From the NCBI RefSeq assembly GCF_022690685.1, contig NZ_JALCYY010000027.1, positions 1 to 64,000 on the forward strand: a DNA stretch of 64,000 bases, in the 5' to 3' direction. The position numbers and the translations under genes are program-made. This document shows, in pieces, positions 8,326-18,668 of this stretch. Numbering within the stretch: position 1 is the first letter of the stretch; each line of letters opens with the position of its first letter. Below the pieces are notes generated by a model. The model saw only the letters and a program-made list of their open reading frames with translations. It had not been told where the DNA came from and made no database searches. Source of the DNA: Anaeromyxobacter terrae. Its GTDB lineage: Bacteria > Myxococcota > Myxococcia > Myxococcales > Anaeromyxobacteraceae.

Positions 8326-8892
8326 TCAGTGAATCCGTGGCAGGAGCGGCAGGCGCGCGACGATCCGCGCCTCCTCCTCGGCGAGCTCGGCGAGGCGGGC
8401 CTCCACGTCGCCCGACCCGTGCCGCCGCGCGAGCTCGACGAAGAGCCGCTCGTGCCCCGCCTCGGACTGCGCGAGCCGGGCGTAGAGCTCCCGCAGCCGC
8501 GGCTCCTCGAGGGCGCCGGCGAGGAGCGCGAGCCGCTCGCAGCTCCGCGCCTCGATGAGGGCGGCCGCGAGGAGCCGGTCCAGGAGCCGCCCCGCGCCGC
8601 CGCGCACGCATCGCAGCAGCGCCTGCGCGTACGGATCGCCCGTGTCCGGCGGGAGCGCCACGCCGAGGCGGCCCATCTCCGCGAGCACGGCGAGGAAGTG
8701 CTGCAGCTCCTCCTGCGCGAGCCTCGCCACGGCGCGCACGAGGTCCGGGCGGTCGGGGTGCTCCGCGACGAGCTTCACCGCGCTCGCCGCCGCCTTCTTC
8801 TCGCAATGCGCGTGGTCGGCGAGGATGGCGGGGAGGTCGGCGCGCGCGAGGTCGAGCCAGCGGGGATCGGTGCGGGAGCGGAGGAGCGACAC
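8326..8892 (-). CDS. miaE: tRNA-(ms2io6A37) hydroxylase, MiaE family
   Basis: A ferritin-like diiron monooxygenase that hydroxylates the isopentenyl side chain of modified A37 in tRNAs. The 188-residue protein has the four-helix diiron ligands in order: HAHCEKKAA (about residues 27-35), QEELQHF (about 67-73), EARSCERL and QSEAGHERLF. This matches the MiaE pattern of Glu/His pairs. The GTG start at 8892 has TAGATC 6 nt upstream, in the same position as the leaderless promoters elsewhere in the window. No neighbour is functionally linked. Confidence 0.85.
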   Translation of the reverse strand: MSLLRSRTDPRWLDLARADLPAILADHAHCEKKAAASAVKLVAEHPDRPDLVRAVARLAQEELQHFLAVLAEMGRLGVALPPDTGDPYAQALLRCVRGGAGRLLDRLLAAALIEARSCERLALLAGALEEPRLRELYARLAQSEAGHERLFVELARRHGSGDVEARLAELAEEEARIVARLPLLPRIH

Positions 8893-9014
8893 CCGCGGGA
8901 TCTAGCGGGTGGGTCCCTCCCTCGCTCGCCCGCCCCCCCGAGCCGGGCTCGGACGGGGGTGCGCGCATGCGCACCTTCGAGACAGGGCTGGGGCTCGACC
9001 GGGAAGGGGAGCGC

Positions 9015-9545
9015 ATGCGCGTTCGGACGGCGGTGGCGGTGGCGGTGCTCGCGGCGGCGGGGGTCGCGCGGGCGGGGGTGTCCCTGGGCGTCGAGGCGAC
9101 GATCGGCGCGGAGAAGCTCGGCGTGCAGCGCGCGCCGCTCTCGAACGAGGCGCTCCTGCCCATGGGCCAGCTCGGCGGCACGGTGCTCCTGCGCCTCGGC
9201 ACGCTCGCGGTGGGCGCCGCGGCCGGCGGCTACTTCCACCGCTCGCAGCTCGAGCGTTACGACGCGAGCGGCCTCGCCGGGCTCGCCTTCGACGTCCTCC
9301 CCATCCTGCGGATCGAGCTCCTCGGCGAGCTGGGCGCCGCGAACCTTCGCACGCGCGCGGATCTCGGCGCCGCCGTCGCGGGCGAGTGGTCGACGTTCTA
9401 CGGCGCGCGCCCGGGCGTCTCGCTGAAGCTCCCGGTGTTCCCGCTGCGCGTCGGCGTGTGGGGGCTCGCGCGCTGGGGGCTGCCCGGCACGGACTCGCGC
9501 GAGCCGTCCCTCGGGATGCTGGGACGGGTGGGGATCGACTTCTGA
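9015..9545 (+). CDS. Exported protein, probable small outer-membrane beta-barrel
   Basis: 176 residues. The ATG at 9015 is chosen over the in-frame ATG at 8967 because AAGGGGAG lies just upstream and a clean signal peptide follows at once (MRVRTAVAVAVLAAAGVARA, cut before GVSLG). The mature part alternates hydrophobic and polar residues with frequent Gly and aromatic residues (for example VLLRLGTLAVGAAAGGYFHR), as in transmembrane strands. It ends GMLGRVGIDF with a terminal Phe, the usual barrel-assembly signal. No named family recognised; the barrel is an inference. Confidence 0.65.
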   Translation: MRVRTAVAVAVLAAAGVARAGVSLGVEATIGAEKLGVQRAPLSNEALLPMGQLGGTVLLRLGTLAVGAAAGGYFHRSQLERYDASGLAGLAFDVLPILRIELLGELGAANLRTRADLGAAVAGEWSTFYGARPGVSLKLPVFPLRVGVWGLARWGLPGTDSREPSLGMLGRVGIDF

Positions 9546-9570
9546 TCCGACTGGGCGCGCCGCCGGGGAC

Positions 9571-10542
9571 TCAGCGCGCGAAGGTGACGAGCGCCTCGAC
9601 CCGCGCCGCGCCGAGCGTCGCCGGCCGGCGCGGGATCTGCGCGAGGGCGAAGCCCGGGACGAGCTCCGCGGGACGACAGCGCGCGCCCGGCGGCGCGAGC
9701 CCGGACAGCTCGGCGAGGAGCCCCACCACCGCCTCTGGCGCCACGCCGCGCTCGCGCAGCTCGGCGAGCGAGATCGCGCCGTGCCGCTTCGCGAGCCGCT
9801 CGCCGTCCTCGCCGACGACGAGCGGGACGTGCGCGAACCGCGGCGCGGCGAGCCCGAGCGCGCGGTAGAGCTGGAGCTGGCGCGCGGTCGAGGAGAGGAG
9901 GTCGTCGCCGCGCACGACGTCCGTCACCTGCATCGCCGCGTCGTCCACGACGACCGCGAGCTGGTAGGCGGGGACGCCGTCCGCGCGCGCCACGACGAAG
10001 TCCCCGACCGAGCCCTCCACGTCGAAGGCCTGCGGGCCGTGCACGCCGTCCTCGAACGCGACGAGGCCCGGCTCGGCGCGGAACCGCCACGCCGGCGCGC
10101 GGGTGCGCGCGCGCAGGGCGCGCTCGGCGGCGGAGAGCGCGCGGCAGGTGCCGGGGTAGCGCGGGCCCTCGTCGGACGGACCGTGCGGCGCCTGCGCCGC
10201 GGCGGCGACCTCCGCGCGCGAGCAGAAGCACGGGTAGACGCGCTCCTCCGCACGGAGCCGCTCGAGCGCGGCGGCGTAGAGCGGGCGCCGCTCGGACTGC
10301 CGGTACGGGCCGGAGGGCCCGCCGACGTCCGGCCCCTCGTCCCAGTCGAGCCCGAGCCAGGCGAGCTCGGCGAGGATGCGCGCCTCCATGCCCGGGCGGA
10401 CGCGCGGCACGTCCAGGTCCTCGACGCGCAGGGCGTAGCGGCCGCCGGGCGCCCGCGCGGCGAGCCAGGAGAGGAGCGCCGTGCGGGCGTTGCCGAGGTG
10501 GAGCGGACCTGAGGGGGACGGTGCGAAGCGGCCGCGGATCAA
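9571..10542 (-). CDS. gluQ: Glutamyl-Q tRNA(Asp) synthetase
   Basis: A paralogue of the catalytic half of glutamyl-tRNA synthetase that attaches glutamate to queuosine in tRNA(Asp), with no anticodon-binding domain. The 323 residues carry the HIGH-type motif PLHLGNARTALL (H15-N18), the KMSKS-equivalent RLAKRHGAISL, and zinc-site cysteines in CFCSRAE and YPGTCR, typical of GluQ. The only start that keeps the conserved GRFAPSPSG motif is the TTG at 10542; no in-frame ATG or GTG precedes it. AAGG lies weakly upstream. No other queuosine gene is nearby. Confidence 0.9.
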   Translation of the reverse strand: MIRGRFAPSPSGPLHLGNARTALLSWLAARAPGGRYALRVEDLDVPRVRPGMEARILAELAWLGLDWDEGPDVGGPSGPYRQSERRPLYAAALERLRAEERVYPCFCSRAEVAAAAQAPHGPSDEGPRYPGTCRALSAAERALRARTRAPAWRFRAEPGLVAFEDGVHGPQAFDVEGSVGDFVVARADGVPAYQLAVVVDDAAMQVTDVVRGDDLLSSTARQLQLYRALGLAAPRFAHVPLVVGEDGERLAKRHGAISLAELRERGVAPEAVVGLLAELSGLAPPGARCRPAELVPGFALAQIPRRPATLGAARVEALVTFAR

Positions 10543-10726
10543 GGCGTGCCTTGGGTGGCCGCGCGCGCGGCCGGGATGCGGGGGGTCGGCCGCGCGCCGG
10601 TGGGCGTCTCACCCCGCTTTTCAGGTGCCGGATGGGCGCGCCTCCTGATAATCCCCTGCCCCCGATCGCCACAAGCGCAAACCTTTCGAGCGCGGCCGAA
10701 GGGCCCGCTCACGAGCCCGCTCCTCC

Positions 10727-12307
10727 ATGCCCCGACAGGCCGGAATCCTCCTCCCGCTCTTCTCCATGCGCTCCGCCCGTGACTGGGGCGTCGGCGAGAT
10801 CCCGGACCTCGTCCCGTTCGCCCGCTGGTGCGCCGGCGCGGGCTTCTCCATCGTCCAGGTGCTGCCGGTGAACGAGGCCTCGCGGGGGCAGAGCAGCCCC
10901 TACGGGGCGCTCAGCGCGTTCGCGATCGATCCCGTCTACCTCGCCCTCGGCGGCCTCGAGGACTTCGAGGCGGCGGGCGGCGAGGGCGCGCTCTCCGCCG
11001 AGGATCGCGAGCGGCTCGCGCGCCTCCGGGCGGCGCCGTCGGTTCGGTGGGACGAGGTCCGCGGGCTGAAGCGGCGCGCGCTCGAGCTCGCCTTCGCGCG
11101 CTTCGAGCGCGACGAGTGGTCCCGCGGCACGGCGCGCGCCCGGGCGCTCGAGGCGTTCCGGCGCGAGGAGGCCGCCTGGCTCGAGGACTACGCGCTGTTC
11201 GTCGCCATCCACGACGACGCGCTCGGCGGCCGCGCCTGGATGGAGTGGCCCGAGCCGCTGCGCGATCGCGCCCCGGAGGCGCTCGCCGACGCGCGCGCGC
11301 GCCTCTCCCGCAAGATCCTGTTCTACGCCTGGCTGCAGTGGCAGCTCGAGGAGCAGTGGCACGCCGCCCGGCACGCGGCGAATGGCGTCGGTGTCGACCT
11401 CGCGGGCGACCTGCCGTTCATGGTCGCGACCGACTCCGCCGACGTCTGGACGCGGCGCGGCGACTTCCGGCTCGACGCGCGCGTCGGAGTCCCGCCCGAC
11501 GCCTTCAGCGCGACCGGGCAGGACTGGGGCCTGCCCGTCTACCGCTGGGACGTCATGGAGCGCGAGGGGTACCCCTGGCTCGTCGAGCGCGCGCGCCGCA
11601 TGGCGGACCTGTACGGCCTCTACCGCGTCGATCATGTCGTCGGCCTCTACCGGACCTACTACTTCCCGAACGACGGCAGCGCGGCGGCGTTCATCCCCGA
11701 GGGCGAGGAGGCGCAGACCCGGAACGGCGAGCGCGTGCTCGGGGTCTTCTCCGCCGGCGCGCGCGTCATCGCGGAGGACCTCGGAACGGTCCCGGACTTC
11801 GTGCGCGCGTCGCTCCAGCGGATCGCCGTGCCGGGCTACCGGGTGCTTCGCTGGGAGCGGGAGTGGAACGCGCCCGGCCAGCCGTTCCGGGACCCGCGCG
11901 CGTGGCCGGCGCTCTCGGTCGCCACCACCGGCACCCACGACACCGACGCGCTCGCGGACTGGTGGGACGCCATGCCCGACGAGGAGCGCGCCGCCTTCCT
12001 CGCGCTCCCCGAGCTCGCCCCCCTGCGCGCGCGCGGCAAGGTCCCCTTCGACGACGGCGTGCGCGACGCGCTCCTCGCGCTCGTCTACGGCGCAGGCTCC
12101 GACCTCCTCCTCCTGCCCTTCCAGGACGCGTTCGGGCTGCGCGAGCGGGTGAACGTGCCGGGGACCGTGAACGACGGGAACTGGACGTACCGGATGCCGC
12201 GCGACCTCGGCGCGCTCGCGGCCGATCTCGCGGGGCGCGACCGGCTGCGCGCGCTCTCGGAACGGAGCGGGCGGATCGCGAGGGCCTCGGGTGGCGGACG
12301 CGACTGA
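10727..12307 (+). CDS. malQ: 4-alpha-glucanotransferase (amylomaltase, GH77)
   Basis: Transfers alpha-1,4-glucan segments between maltodextrins in the cytoplasm. 526 residues, normal for GH77. Conserved segments are present in order: SPYGALSAFAIDPVYL near residue 65, GDLPFMVATDSADVW, the nucleophile region LYRVDHVVGLY, the acid/base region IAEDLGTVPDFV and TGTHDTD. It starts at ATG 10727; a TGATAAT element about 80 bases upstream is a possible -10. It overlaps treY by 17 bases, so the two form an operon acting on glycogen- or maltodextrin-derived chains. Confidence 0.95.
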   Translation: MPRQAGILLPLFSMRSARDWGVGEIPDLVPFARWCAGAGFSIVQVLPVNEASRGQSSPYGALSAFAIDPVYLALGGLEDFEAAGGEGALSAEDRERLARLRAAPSVRWDEVRGLKRRALELAFARFERDEWSRGTARARALEAFRREEAAWLEDYALFVAIHDDALGGRAWMEWPEPLRDRAPEALADARARLSRKILFYAWLQWQLEEQWHAARHAANGVGVDLAGDLPFMVATDSADVWTRRGDFRLDARVGVPPDAFSATGQDWGLPVYRWDVMEREGYPWLVERARRMADLYGLYRVDHVVGLYRTYYFPNDGSAAAFIPEGEEAQTRNGERVLGVFSAGARVIAEDLGTVPDFVRASLQRIAVPGYRVLRWEREWNAPGQPFRDPRAWPALSVATTGTHDTDALADWWDAMPDEERAAFLALPELAPLRARGKVPFDDGVRDALLALVYGAGSDLLLLPFQDAFGLRERVNVPGTVNDGNWTYRMPRDLGALAADLAGRDRLRALSERSGRIARASGGGRD

Positions 12308-15300
12308 GACGGCGACCGGGTCGGCGGAGGCGACCGCGCAGGCGGCGCTCGCGGAGGAGCTCATCCTCGCCCTCGGGCAGGAGCTCGCGCGCGGCGTGGG
12401 CGTGACCCGCCGTCCCGCCTCGACCTACCGCCTCCAGCTCCACGGCGACTTCGACTTCGAGGACGCTGCGCGCGTCGTCCCCTACCTCCACGCGCTCGGG
12501 GTCTCGGACCTCTACCTCTCGCCCATCCTCGAGGCCGCGCCGGGGTCGCGGCACGGCTACGACGTCGTGAACCACGGTCGGCTCAACCCGGAGCTGGGCG
12601 GCGAGGAGGGCTTCCTCCGGCTCGCGGCCGCGTGCGCCGAGCGCGGCATGGGGATCCTCGTCGACTTCGTCCCGAACCACATGGGGATCGGGGCGAGGAA
12701 CCCGTGGTGGATGGACGTGCTCGAGAACGGGCCGTCGTCGGTCCACGCCCCCGCCTTCGACGTCGAGTGGCTCCCGCTCAAGGCCGAGCTCGGCCACAAG
12801 GTCCTCGTCCCGCTGCTCGGCGATCAGTTCGGCAAGGTGCTGGAGGCGGGCGAGCTCACGCTGGCGCGCGAGGGGGGCACGCTCGTGGTCCGTTACTGGG
12901 ACCACGTCTTCCCGGTGGCGCCGCGCTCCGTGCCGCAGCTCCTCCGCCACCGCCTCGGCGAGCTCCGCGCAGAGCTCGGCGCCGGCGATGTCCACTACCA
13001 GGAGCTCGAGTCCATCTGCGTCTCGCTCGAGAAGCTGGCGCCGCGCACCGACACCTCGCCGCAGGCGGTGGCGGACCGCGCGCGCGAGAAGGAGGTCGCG
13101 AAGCGGCGGCTCGCGGCGCTCTGCGACGTGAGCCCGCGCGTGCGCGCGTTCGTCGACGAGAACATCCGCATCTTCAACGGCAAGAAGGGCGACCGGCGGA
13201 GCTTCGATCTGCTCGAGCGGCTCCTCGAGGGCCAGGCCTACCGGCTCGCCTTCTGGCGCGTCGCCGGCGAGGAGATCAACTACCGCCGCTTCTTCGACGT
13301 GAACGCCCTCGCGGCGATCCGCATGGAGGAGCCGCGCGTCTTCCAGGAGGCGCACCGGCTCGTGATGGGGCTCCTCCGCGACGGGCGCATCACGGGCCTC
13401 CGCATCGACCACCCCGACGGCCTCTACGCGCCGCCCGCCTACTTCCGCCGGCTCCAGGCGTCCTACCTCGTGGAGCGCGCCCGCGCGCTCGCCGCCCGGC
13501 GCGGCACGCCGCTCGACGCGGAGACCGAGGCGCTCGTGCTCGAGCGGCTCTTCGAGGCGCTCGAGTCGGGCCGGCTCCCCGCGAGGCCGCTCTACGTGGT
13601 GGTCGAGAAGATCCTCGTCGCCCCCGAGCGCATGCCGGACGGCTGGGACGTGGACGGCACCACCGGCTACGAGTTCCTCGCCGCCGTGAACGGGCTCTTC
13701 GTGGAGCCGGAGGCGGAGCGCGCGTTCGACGGGATGTGGACGCGGCTCTCGGGCCGCCGCGAGCAGTTCGCGGACGTCGTCGCGGACAAGAAGCGGCTCG
13801 TCATGTCCTCCTCGATGGCGGGCGAGGTGAACACGCTCGCGCACCGCCTGAACCGCATCAGCGAGATGAACCGGCGCACGCGTGACTTCACCCTGAACGA
13901 GCTCACCCGCGCGCTCGTGGAGTTCGTCGCGCTCTTCCCGGTCTACCGCACCTACGTGACCCGCCGCGGCGAGGTGGACGATCGCGACCGCGCGCTCGTC
14001 GAGCGCACCATCGCGCGCGCCCGGCGGCGGAGCCCGGTGGTGGATCCGTCCATCTACGACTTCCTCCGCGACGTCGTGCTGCAGCGCTATCCCGAGGGGC
14101 TCACGGAGGACGAGCGGCGCGAGTGGCTCGAGTTCACGCTCAAGCTGCAGCAGGTCACGGGCCCCGTGACGGCGAAGGCGGTCGAGGACACCGCCTTCTA
14201 CAGCTACGTCCGGCTCGCGTCCCTGAACGAGGTCGGGGGCGAGCCGCGCCACTTCGGCTCGACGCCGGAGGAGGTCCACGCGCTCCTCTCCGAGCGGCAG
14301 GCGCGCTTCCCCGGCTCGCTCTCGGCCACCTCGACGCACGACACGAAGCGCAGCGAGGACGTGCGGACCCGGATCGACGCGCTCTCGGAGATCCCCGCCG
14401 ACTTCCGGAGCGCGGTCCTGCGCTGGCACCGGATGAACCGGCCGCACGCGGGGGGCGAGAACGGCAGCGCCCCCGACCGCGCGGACGAGCTCCTCCTCTA
14501 CCAGACGCTCGTCGGCGCGCTGCCGGACGGCGGCGTCGCGCCGGGCACCCGCGCGCACGCCGACCTCGTGGGGCGCATCCAGGGCTACATGGAGAAGGCG
14601 ATCCGCGAGGCGAAGGTGCACACGAGCTGGACGAGCCCGAACGAGGACTACGAGTCCGGCGTCCGGACCTTCGTCGAGCGGAGCCTCGCCGCGCCCGCCT
14701 TCCTCGCCGACCTCGGCGCCTTCGCCGCGCGCACGGCGGCGGCGGGCCGGCTCTCCTCGCTCGCCCAGGTGGCGGTGAAGTGCGCCGCGCCGGGGGTGCC
14801 CGACGTGTACCAGGGCTGCGAGCTGTGGGACCTCTCGCTCGTCGACCCCGACAACCGCCGCCCGGTCGACTTCGGGCTGCGCGCGCGCACGCTCGAGGCG
14901 CTCTACGCGGAGGTCGCGCGCGGCCCCCACGCGCGGCGCGCGCTCGCGCGGCAGGTGTCCGCCCCGGAGGCGCTCACCGACGGCCGCGCGAAGCTCCTCC
15001 TCCTGCACGCCGCGCTGCACGCGCGCCGCGAGCACCGCGAGCTCTTCCTCGCCGGCGACTACCGCCCGGCGGTCGCCGCCGGCCCGCACGCCCGGAGCGT
15101 GTTCGCGTTCGCCCGCGCGCACGGCGGCAACGGCGGCCGCGCCGCGCTGTGCGTCGTGCCGCGCCTCGTCCTCGGGCTCCTCGAGGCGGACGGGGGGCGG
15201 ATCCGCTGGGAGGGAGCGCTGCCCGTGCCGCACGGGCTGCCGCGCCGCTGGCGAGACGTCGTGACCGGCGCGGTGCGCGAGGGGGACGCGCTCCCGCTCG

Positions 15301-15347
15301 AGGAACTCTTCGCGGACTTCCCCGTCGCGCTGCTCGTCTCGGAGTGA
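12291..15347 (+). CDS. treY: Maltooligosyl trehalose synthase
   Basis: A GH13 enzyme that rearranges the reducing-end bond of a maltodextrin to give a terminal trehalosyl unit, the first step of the TreY-TreZ route. 1018 residues, large even for the family (about 700-950). It has the opening [17 protein letters not shown], region [10 protein letters not shown], the nucleophile region [11 protein letters not shown], the acid region YVVVEKIL and [15 protein letters not shown]. The GTG at 12291 lies inside the malQ end, indicating coupling. TreZ is not in this window. The stop at 15345-15347 is followed in the same frame by a SixA-type ORF. Confidence 0.95.
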   Translation: MADATETATGSAEATAQAALAEELILALGQELARGVGVTRRPASTYRLQLHGDFDFEDAARVVPYLHALGVSDLYLSPILEAAPGSRHGYDVVNHGRLNPELGGEEGFLRLAAACAERGMGILVDFVPNHMGIGARNPWWMDVLENGPSSVHAPAFDVEWLPLKAELGHKVLVPLLGDQFGKVLEAGELTLAREGGTLVVRYWDHVFPVAPRSVPQLLRHRLGELRAELGAGDVHYQELESICVSLEKLAPRTDTSPQAVADRAREKEVAKRRLAALCDVSPRVRAFVDENIRIFNGKKGDRRSFDLLERLLEGQAYRLAFWRVAGEEINYRRFFDVNALAAIRMEEPRVFQEAHRLVMGLLRDGRITGLRIDHPDGLYAPPAYFRRLQASYLVERARALAARRGTPLDAETEALVLERLFEALESGRLPARPLYVVVEKILVAPERMPDGWDVDGTTGYEFLAAVNGLFVEPEAERAFDGMWTRLSGRREQFADVVADKKRLVMSSSMAGEVNTLAHRLNRISEMNRRTRDFTLNELTRALVEFVALFPVYRTYVTRRGEVDDRDRALVERTIARARRRSPVVDPSIYDFLRDVVLQRYPEGLTEDERREWLEFTLKLQQVTGPVTAKAVEDTAFYSYVRLASLNEVGGEPRHFGSTPEEVHALLSERQARFPGSLSATSTHDTKRSEDVRTRIDALSEIPADFRSAVLRWHRMNRPHAGGENGSAPDRADELLLYQTLVGALPDGGVAPGTRAHADLVGRIQGYMEKAIREAKVHTSWTSPNEDYESGVRTFVERSLAAPAFLADLGAFAARTAAAGRLSSLAQVAVKCAAPGVPDVYQGCELWDLSLVDPDNRRPVDFGLRARTLEALYAEVARGPHARRALARQVSAPEALTDGRAKLLLLHAALHARREHRELFLAGDYRPAVAAGPHARSVFAFARAHGGNGGRAALCVVPRLVLGLLEADGGRIRWEGALPVPHGLPRRWRDVVTGAVREGDALPLEELFADFPVALLVSE

Positions 15348-15350
15348 CCC

Positions 15351-15797
15351 CTGGCCGGCCGCGTCTACCTCGTCCGTCACGCGGACGCCGCCCCGCGGAC
15401 GACCACGGACGAGGCCCGTCCCCTCACGCCCGCCGGCCGGTCACGCTTCGAGGGCCACGCGACCGCGCTCGCGCCGGCGCTCGCGCTCTCCGCGATCCGG
15501 ACCTCGCCCCTCGAGCGCGCCCGCGAGACGGCCGCGCTGCTCGCCGCCGCGACCGGCGCGCCGGTCGACGAGGAGCCCGCGCTCGCGTGCGGCGGCACGA
15601 GCGGGGCGGGCCTCCTCGCCCTCGCCCGGCGCGTGCCCTCGGGCACGGCGCTCGTCGGCCACAACCCGGAGATCGCCGAGGCGGTCGCGCTCGCCGCCGG
15701 CCGCGGCCTGCCGGTCCCGCCGGGCACCGTGGCCGCGCTGGAGATCGCGCCCGACGGCCTGGTCGCGCTCGCCTGGATCCGGCCTCCGGGCTCCTGA
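15351..15797 (+). CDS. sixA: SixA-type phosphohistidine phosphatase with a CTG start
   Basis: A histidine-phosphatase-superfamily protein of 148 residues, close to SixA length (about 160). It has the catalytic [11 protein letters not shown] motif at once (His10), ARPLTPAGR, the second catalytic segment [13 protein letters not shown] and the late His in [12 protein letters not shown]. SixA removes phosphate from phosphohistidine in phosphorelay or PTS proteins. The frame is the same as treY and begins right after its TGA. No ATG, GTG or TTG precedes the RHA motif. A CTG at 15351 with GGAG 6 nt upstream (15341-15344) is the only plausible start. The family call is firm; the start is inferred. 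Confidence 0.75.
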   Translation: MAGRVYLVRHADAAPRTTTDEARPLTPAGRSRFEGHATALAPALALSAIRTSPLERARETAALLAAATGAPVDEEPALACGGTSGAGLLALARRVPSGTALVGHNPEIAEAVALAAGRGLPVPPGTVAALEIAPDGLVALAWIRPPGS

Positions 15798-15909
15798 GGG
15801 CGCTCTGCGCACCGCGCGCGATCGAGCGGCCAGCCGCCCGGCGGCGGTCCCCCTTGATCTCCCTCCCCCGCTGGGCGATGTTGCGCCCGCGAATTTACGG
15901 AGGAACCCC

Positions 15910-17907
15910 GTGCCGAGCGCGAGCAGAGATCTCGTCGAGAAGGCGGTCAACACGATCCGCATGCTGTCCGCGGACGCCGTGCAGCAGGCGAACAGCGGCC
16001 ACCCCGGCATGCCCATGGGCGCCGCCGACATGGCCTTCGTCCTCTGGACGCGCCACCTGCGCTTCGATCCGAAGGAGCCGCGCTGGCTCGGCCGCGACCG
16101 GTTCGTGCTCTCCGCCGGCCACGGGTCGATGCTGCTCTACTCGCTCCTCCACCTCGCCGGCTTCGACTGCACCCTCGAGGATCTGAAGAAGTTCCGGCAG
16201 CTCCACTCGCGCACCCCCGGCCACCCCGAGTTCGGCTACCTGCCGGGCGTCGAGATCACGAGCGGCCCGCTCGGCCAGGGCTTCGCGAACGGCGTCGGCT
16301 TCGCGCTGGGTCAGGCGATGCTCTCGGCGAAGCTCGGCCCGGGGAACCCGCTCGAGGACCACTTCGTCTACGCGATCGTCTCCGACGGCGACCTCATGGA
16401 GGGCGTCGCCGCCGAGGCGGCGAGCTTCGCCGGCCACAACGCGCTCGGCCGGCTCGTCTACCTCTACGACGACAACGAGATCACCATCGACGGCCACACC
16501 TCGATCGCCTTCACCGGCGAGGACGTGACGAAGCGGTTCGAGGGCTATGGCTGGCACGTCCAGGAGGTCGATGGGCGCGATCACGACGCGATCGACCGCG
16601 CCATCCAGGCCGCCAAGGCGGAGAGCGGGAAGCCCTCGCTCATCCGCGTCCGCACGACCATCGGCTTCGGCTCGCCGGGCAAGGCGGGCAAGTCGTCGGC
16701 GCACGGCGCGCCCCTCGGCGAGGCGGAGCTCGCGGCCACGAAGAAGAACCTCGGCTGGCCGGAGGAGCCGCGCTTCCTCGTGCCGGACGACGTCCGTGCT
16801 TACTGGCGTGACGTGCAGGCGGAGAAGGCGCGCGAGGTCGAGGGCTGGCGCGCGAAGGAGCGCGCCTGGCGGCAGGCGAACGGGGAGAAGGCGGCGCTGC
16901 TCGACGTGCACGTCGAGCGCTGGGTGCCCGAGCGGATCCTCGAGCGCGTCCTCGACGGCGCCGCCGGCGCGGAGGCGACCCGCAAGCTCTCCGCCGCCAC
17001 CATCCAGAAGATCTCGGCCCTCGTGCCGTGCCTCGTCGGCGGCTCCGCGGATCTCGCCGAGTCGAACCTCACCGACATCAAGGGCGGCGGCTCGTTCTCG
17101 CCCAGGAACCCGGCCGGCCGGAACGTGCACTACGGCATCCGCGAGCACGCCATGGGCGCCATCGCGAACGGGCTCGCCTACGACGGGCTCCACATCCCGT
17201 TCACCGGCACGTTCCTCCAGTTCGCCGACTACATGCGCCCGCCGGTGCGGCTCGCCGCGCTCTCCGGCCTCCAGAACATCTTCGTCTGGACGCACGACTC
17301 GATCTTCCTCGGCGAGGACGGCCCGACCCACCAGCCGATCGAGCACCTCACCGCGCTCCGCGCGATCCCGAACCTCCACGTCTGCCGGCCGTGCGACGGC
17401 GACGAGGTGGCGGTCGCGTGGGCGCACGCGCTCACGCGGCGGAACGGCCCGACCGCGCTCATCCTCTCGCGCCAGAAGATCGCGCCCGTGAAGCGCGACG
17501 GCGACTTCGACGCGGAGGCGGCGCTCCGCGGCGCCTACGTCGTCGCGGCCCCGCAGGGCGCGCGCTTCTCGATCGTCGCGACCGGCGCGGAGGTGCCGCT
17601 CGCGCAGGCCGCCCTCGAGCTCCTCGCGCAGAAGGGGCTCCACGGGCGGCTCGTCTCGGTGCCGTGCCTCGCGTGCTTCGAGGCGCAGCCGAAGACCTGG
17701 CAGGACGAGGTGCTCCCGCCGGCGTTGCCGGCCGTGGCGCTCGAGGCGGCGCGCGGCCTCGAGTGGTGGAAGCTCGTCAAGGACGGGCTCGTCATCGGGA
17801 TCGACCGCTTCGGGTCGAGCGCCCCGGAGAAGGCCCTCGCCGAGGAGTACGGCTTCACGCCCGCGAAGGTCGCCGGGCGCATCGAGGCCTGGCTCTCCGC
17901 GCGGTAG
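15910..17907 (+). CDS. tkt: Transketolase
   Basis: A thiamine-diphosphate enzyme of the pentose phosphate pathway that moves two-carbon units between sugar phosphates. 665 residues. Landmarks: [18 protein letters not shown] at about 22-39, the TPP/Mg motif VSDGDLMEG...[10 protein letters not shown] near 160-200, the pyrimidine-domain glutamate in [14 protein letters not shown] and the phosphate-binding C-terminal domain. The GTG start at 15910 is preceded by a good GGAGGAACCCC ribosome site in an unusually AT-rich stretch (GCGAATTTAC), a possible -10 element. It lies 112 bases after sixA. Confidence 0.95.
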   Translation: MPSASRDLVEKAVNTIRMLSADAVQQANSGHPGMPMGAADMAFVLWTRHLRFDPKEPRWLGRDRFVLSAGHGSMLLYSLLHLAGFDCTLEDLKKFRQLHSRTPGHPEFGYLPGVEITSGPLGQGFANGVGFALGQAMLSAKLGPGNPLEDHFVYAIVSDGDLMEGVAAEAASFAGHNALGRLVYLYDDNEITIDGHTSIAFTGEDVTKRFEGYGWHVQEVDGRDHDAIDRAIQAAKAESGKPSLIRVRTTIGFGSPGKAGKSSAHGAPLGEAELAATKKNLGWPEEPRFLVPDDVRAYWRDVQAEKAREVEGWRAKERAWRQANGEKAALLDVHVERWVPERILERVLDGAAGAEATRKLSAATIQKISALVPCLVGGSADLAESNLTDIKGGGSFSPRNPAGRNVHYGIREHAMGAIANGLAYDGLHIPFTGTFLQFADYMRPPVRLAALSGLQNIFVWTHDSIFLGEDGPTHQPIEHLTALRAIPNLHVCRPCDGDEVAVAWAHALTRRNGPTALILSRQKIAPVKRDGDFDAEAALRGAYVVAAPQGARFSIVATGAEVPLAQAALELLAQKGLHGRLVSVPCLACFEAQPKTWQDEVLPPALPAVALEAARGLEWWKLVKDGLVIGIDRFGSSAPEKALAEEYGFTPAKVAGRIEAWLSAR

Positions 17908-17961
17908 CAGCCGTCAGCGCCGACCTCGCGGCGCTGCGCGGATGCGCGGCCCCAAACGGAT

Positions 17962-17999
17962 CGCGCGCCCACCCCCGCACCCCCATTCCGGGGCGCGCG
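17962..17999. terminator. 9-bp inverted repeat between convergent genes
   Basis: CGCGCGCCC (17962-17970) and GGGCGCGCG (17991-17999) are perfectly complementary with a C-rich 20-nt loop. It lies between the ends of tkt and the LuxR-type gene. There is no T-run, so its role as a terminator is tentative. Confidence 0.3.
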
Positions 18000-18068
18000 G
18001 GAAAGCGCGCGGCCACACTTCGATCGTGGATGAACGCGCCGCTCTTCGGGGCGGCGGTCGGCCTGCGG

Positions 18069-18410
18069 CTAGCGAGCGACGACGGCGGAAGAGGCCGCCG
18101 CGGCGGTCTGGGGCTGCGCAGGGACGATGGGGCGCGGCTCGATCCGCTCACCCTTCGCGAGCATCTTGAGCGACAGGGCGAGGAGGCTCGCGAGGAGCTC
18201 ACCGGAGCCGGGGACGTCGAGCTTGCGGTAGATGCGCTTGCGGCGCGCGCGGATGGTCTCCGGCGAGACGCCCGCCGCAGCCGCGGAGTCCTTGCAGGCG
18301 AAGCCCTGGGCGATCCGGAGGACCTCGGCGCGCTCCGCAGGCGTGAGCGTCGTGCCCTCCATGAACTTGGCGGCGAACGGCGTGAGGATCTCGATATCGA
18401 TCTGAGCCAT
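18069..18410 (-). CDS. Small LuxR/GerE-type helix-turn-helix regulator without a sensor domain
   Basis: 113 residues. The centre (about 20-85) is a LuxR-type HTH: LTPAERAEVLRIAQGFACKD, then AAAGVSPETIRARRKRIYRK with the recognition helix, ending LDVPGSGELLASLLAL. There is no receiver or autoinducer domain; the N-terminus is short (MAQIDIEILTPFAAKFMEG) and the C-terminus Pro/Ala-rich. It probably binds DNA as a dimer and regulates transcription, with an unknown signal. A 250-base non-coding region with AT-rich boxes and a 10-bp direct repeat lies just upstream and may be its own promoter and operator. Confidence 0.8.
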   Translation of the reverse strand: MAQIDIEILTPFAAKFMEGTTLTPAERAEVLRIAQGFACKDSAAAAGVSPETIRARRKRIYRKLDVPGSGELLASLLALSLKMLAKGERIEPRPIVPAQPQTAAAASSAVVAR

Positions 18411-18668
18411 CGTTTCTTCCCCGGAAGGGCCCTCAATGTAGGGCCGTTTCGCCGACCAAATCGAGACTCAGCCGAGCAACTGCTGCCCCACCGCACCCCT
18501 GCTCGGTCGCCCGTCGTCGGCGAAGGGACGATAATAACGCCCCACCCGGTTGCCACCCCCCGGGCACAACTATTTTATAACGCCCCGTTCTGACAGCTGA
18601 ATTCGAGCTTGTAGTCCCAGCGGGGGTAGAGGTGGCAGCCTGATCGCCTCCCCAGCCGTATCCCCACT
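18411..18668 (-). promoter_or_regulatory. AT-rich regulatory region with a repeated ATAACGCCCC
   Basis: Unlike its surroundings this region holds AT-rich blocks. ATAACGCCCC occurs at 18534-18543 and again at 18577-18586, exactly 43 bases apart (four helical turns). Read on the minus strand, each copy runs into a TATTAT- or TATAAAAT-like stretch usable as a -10 for the LuxR-type gene. Two equal sites about four turns apart suit a dimeric regulator, possibly autoregulation. This is inference from position and composition. Confidence 0.45.
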
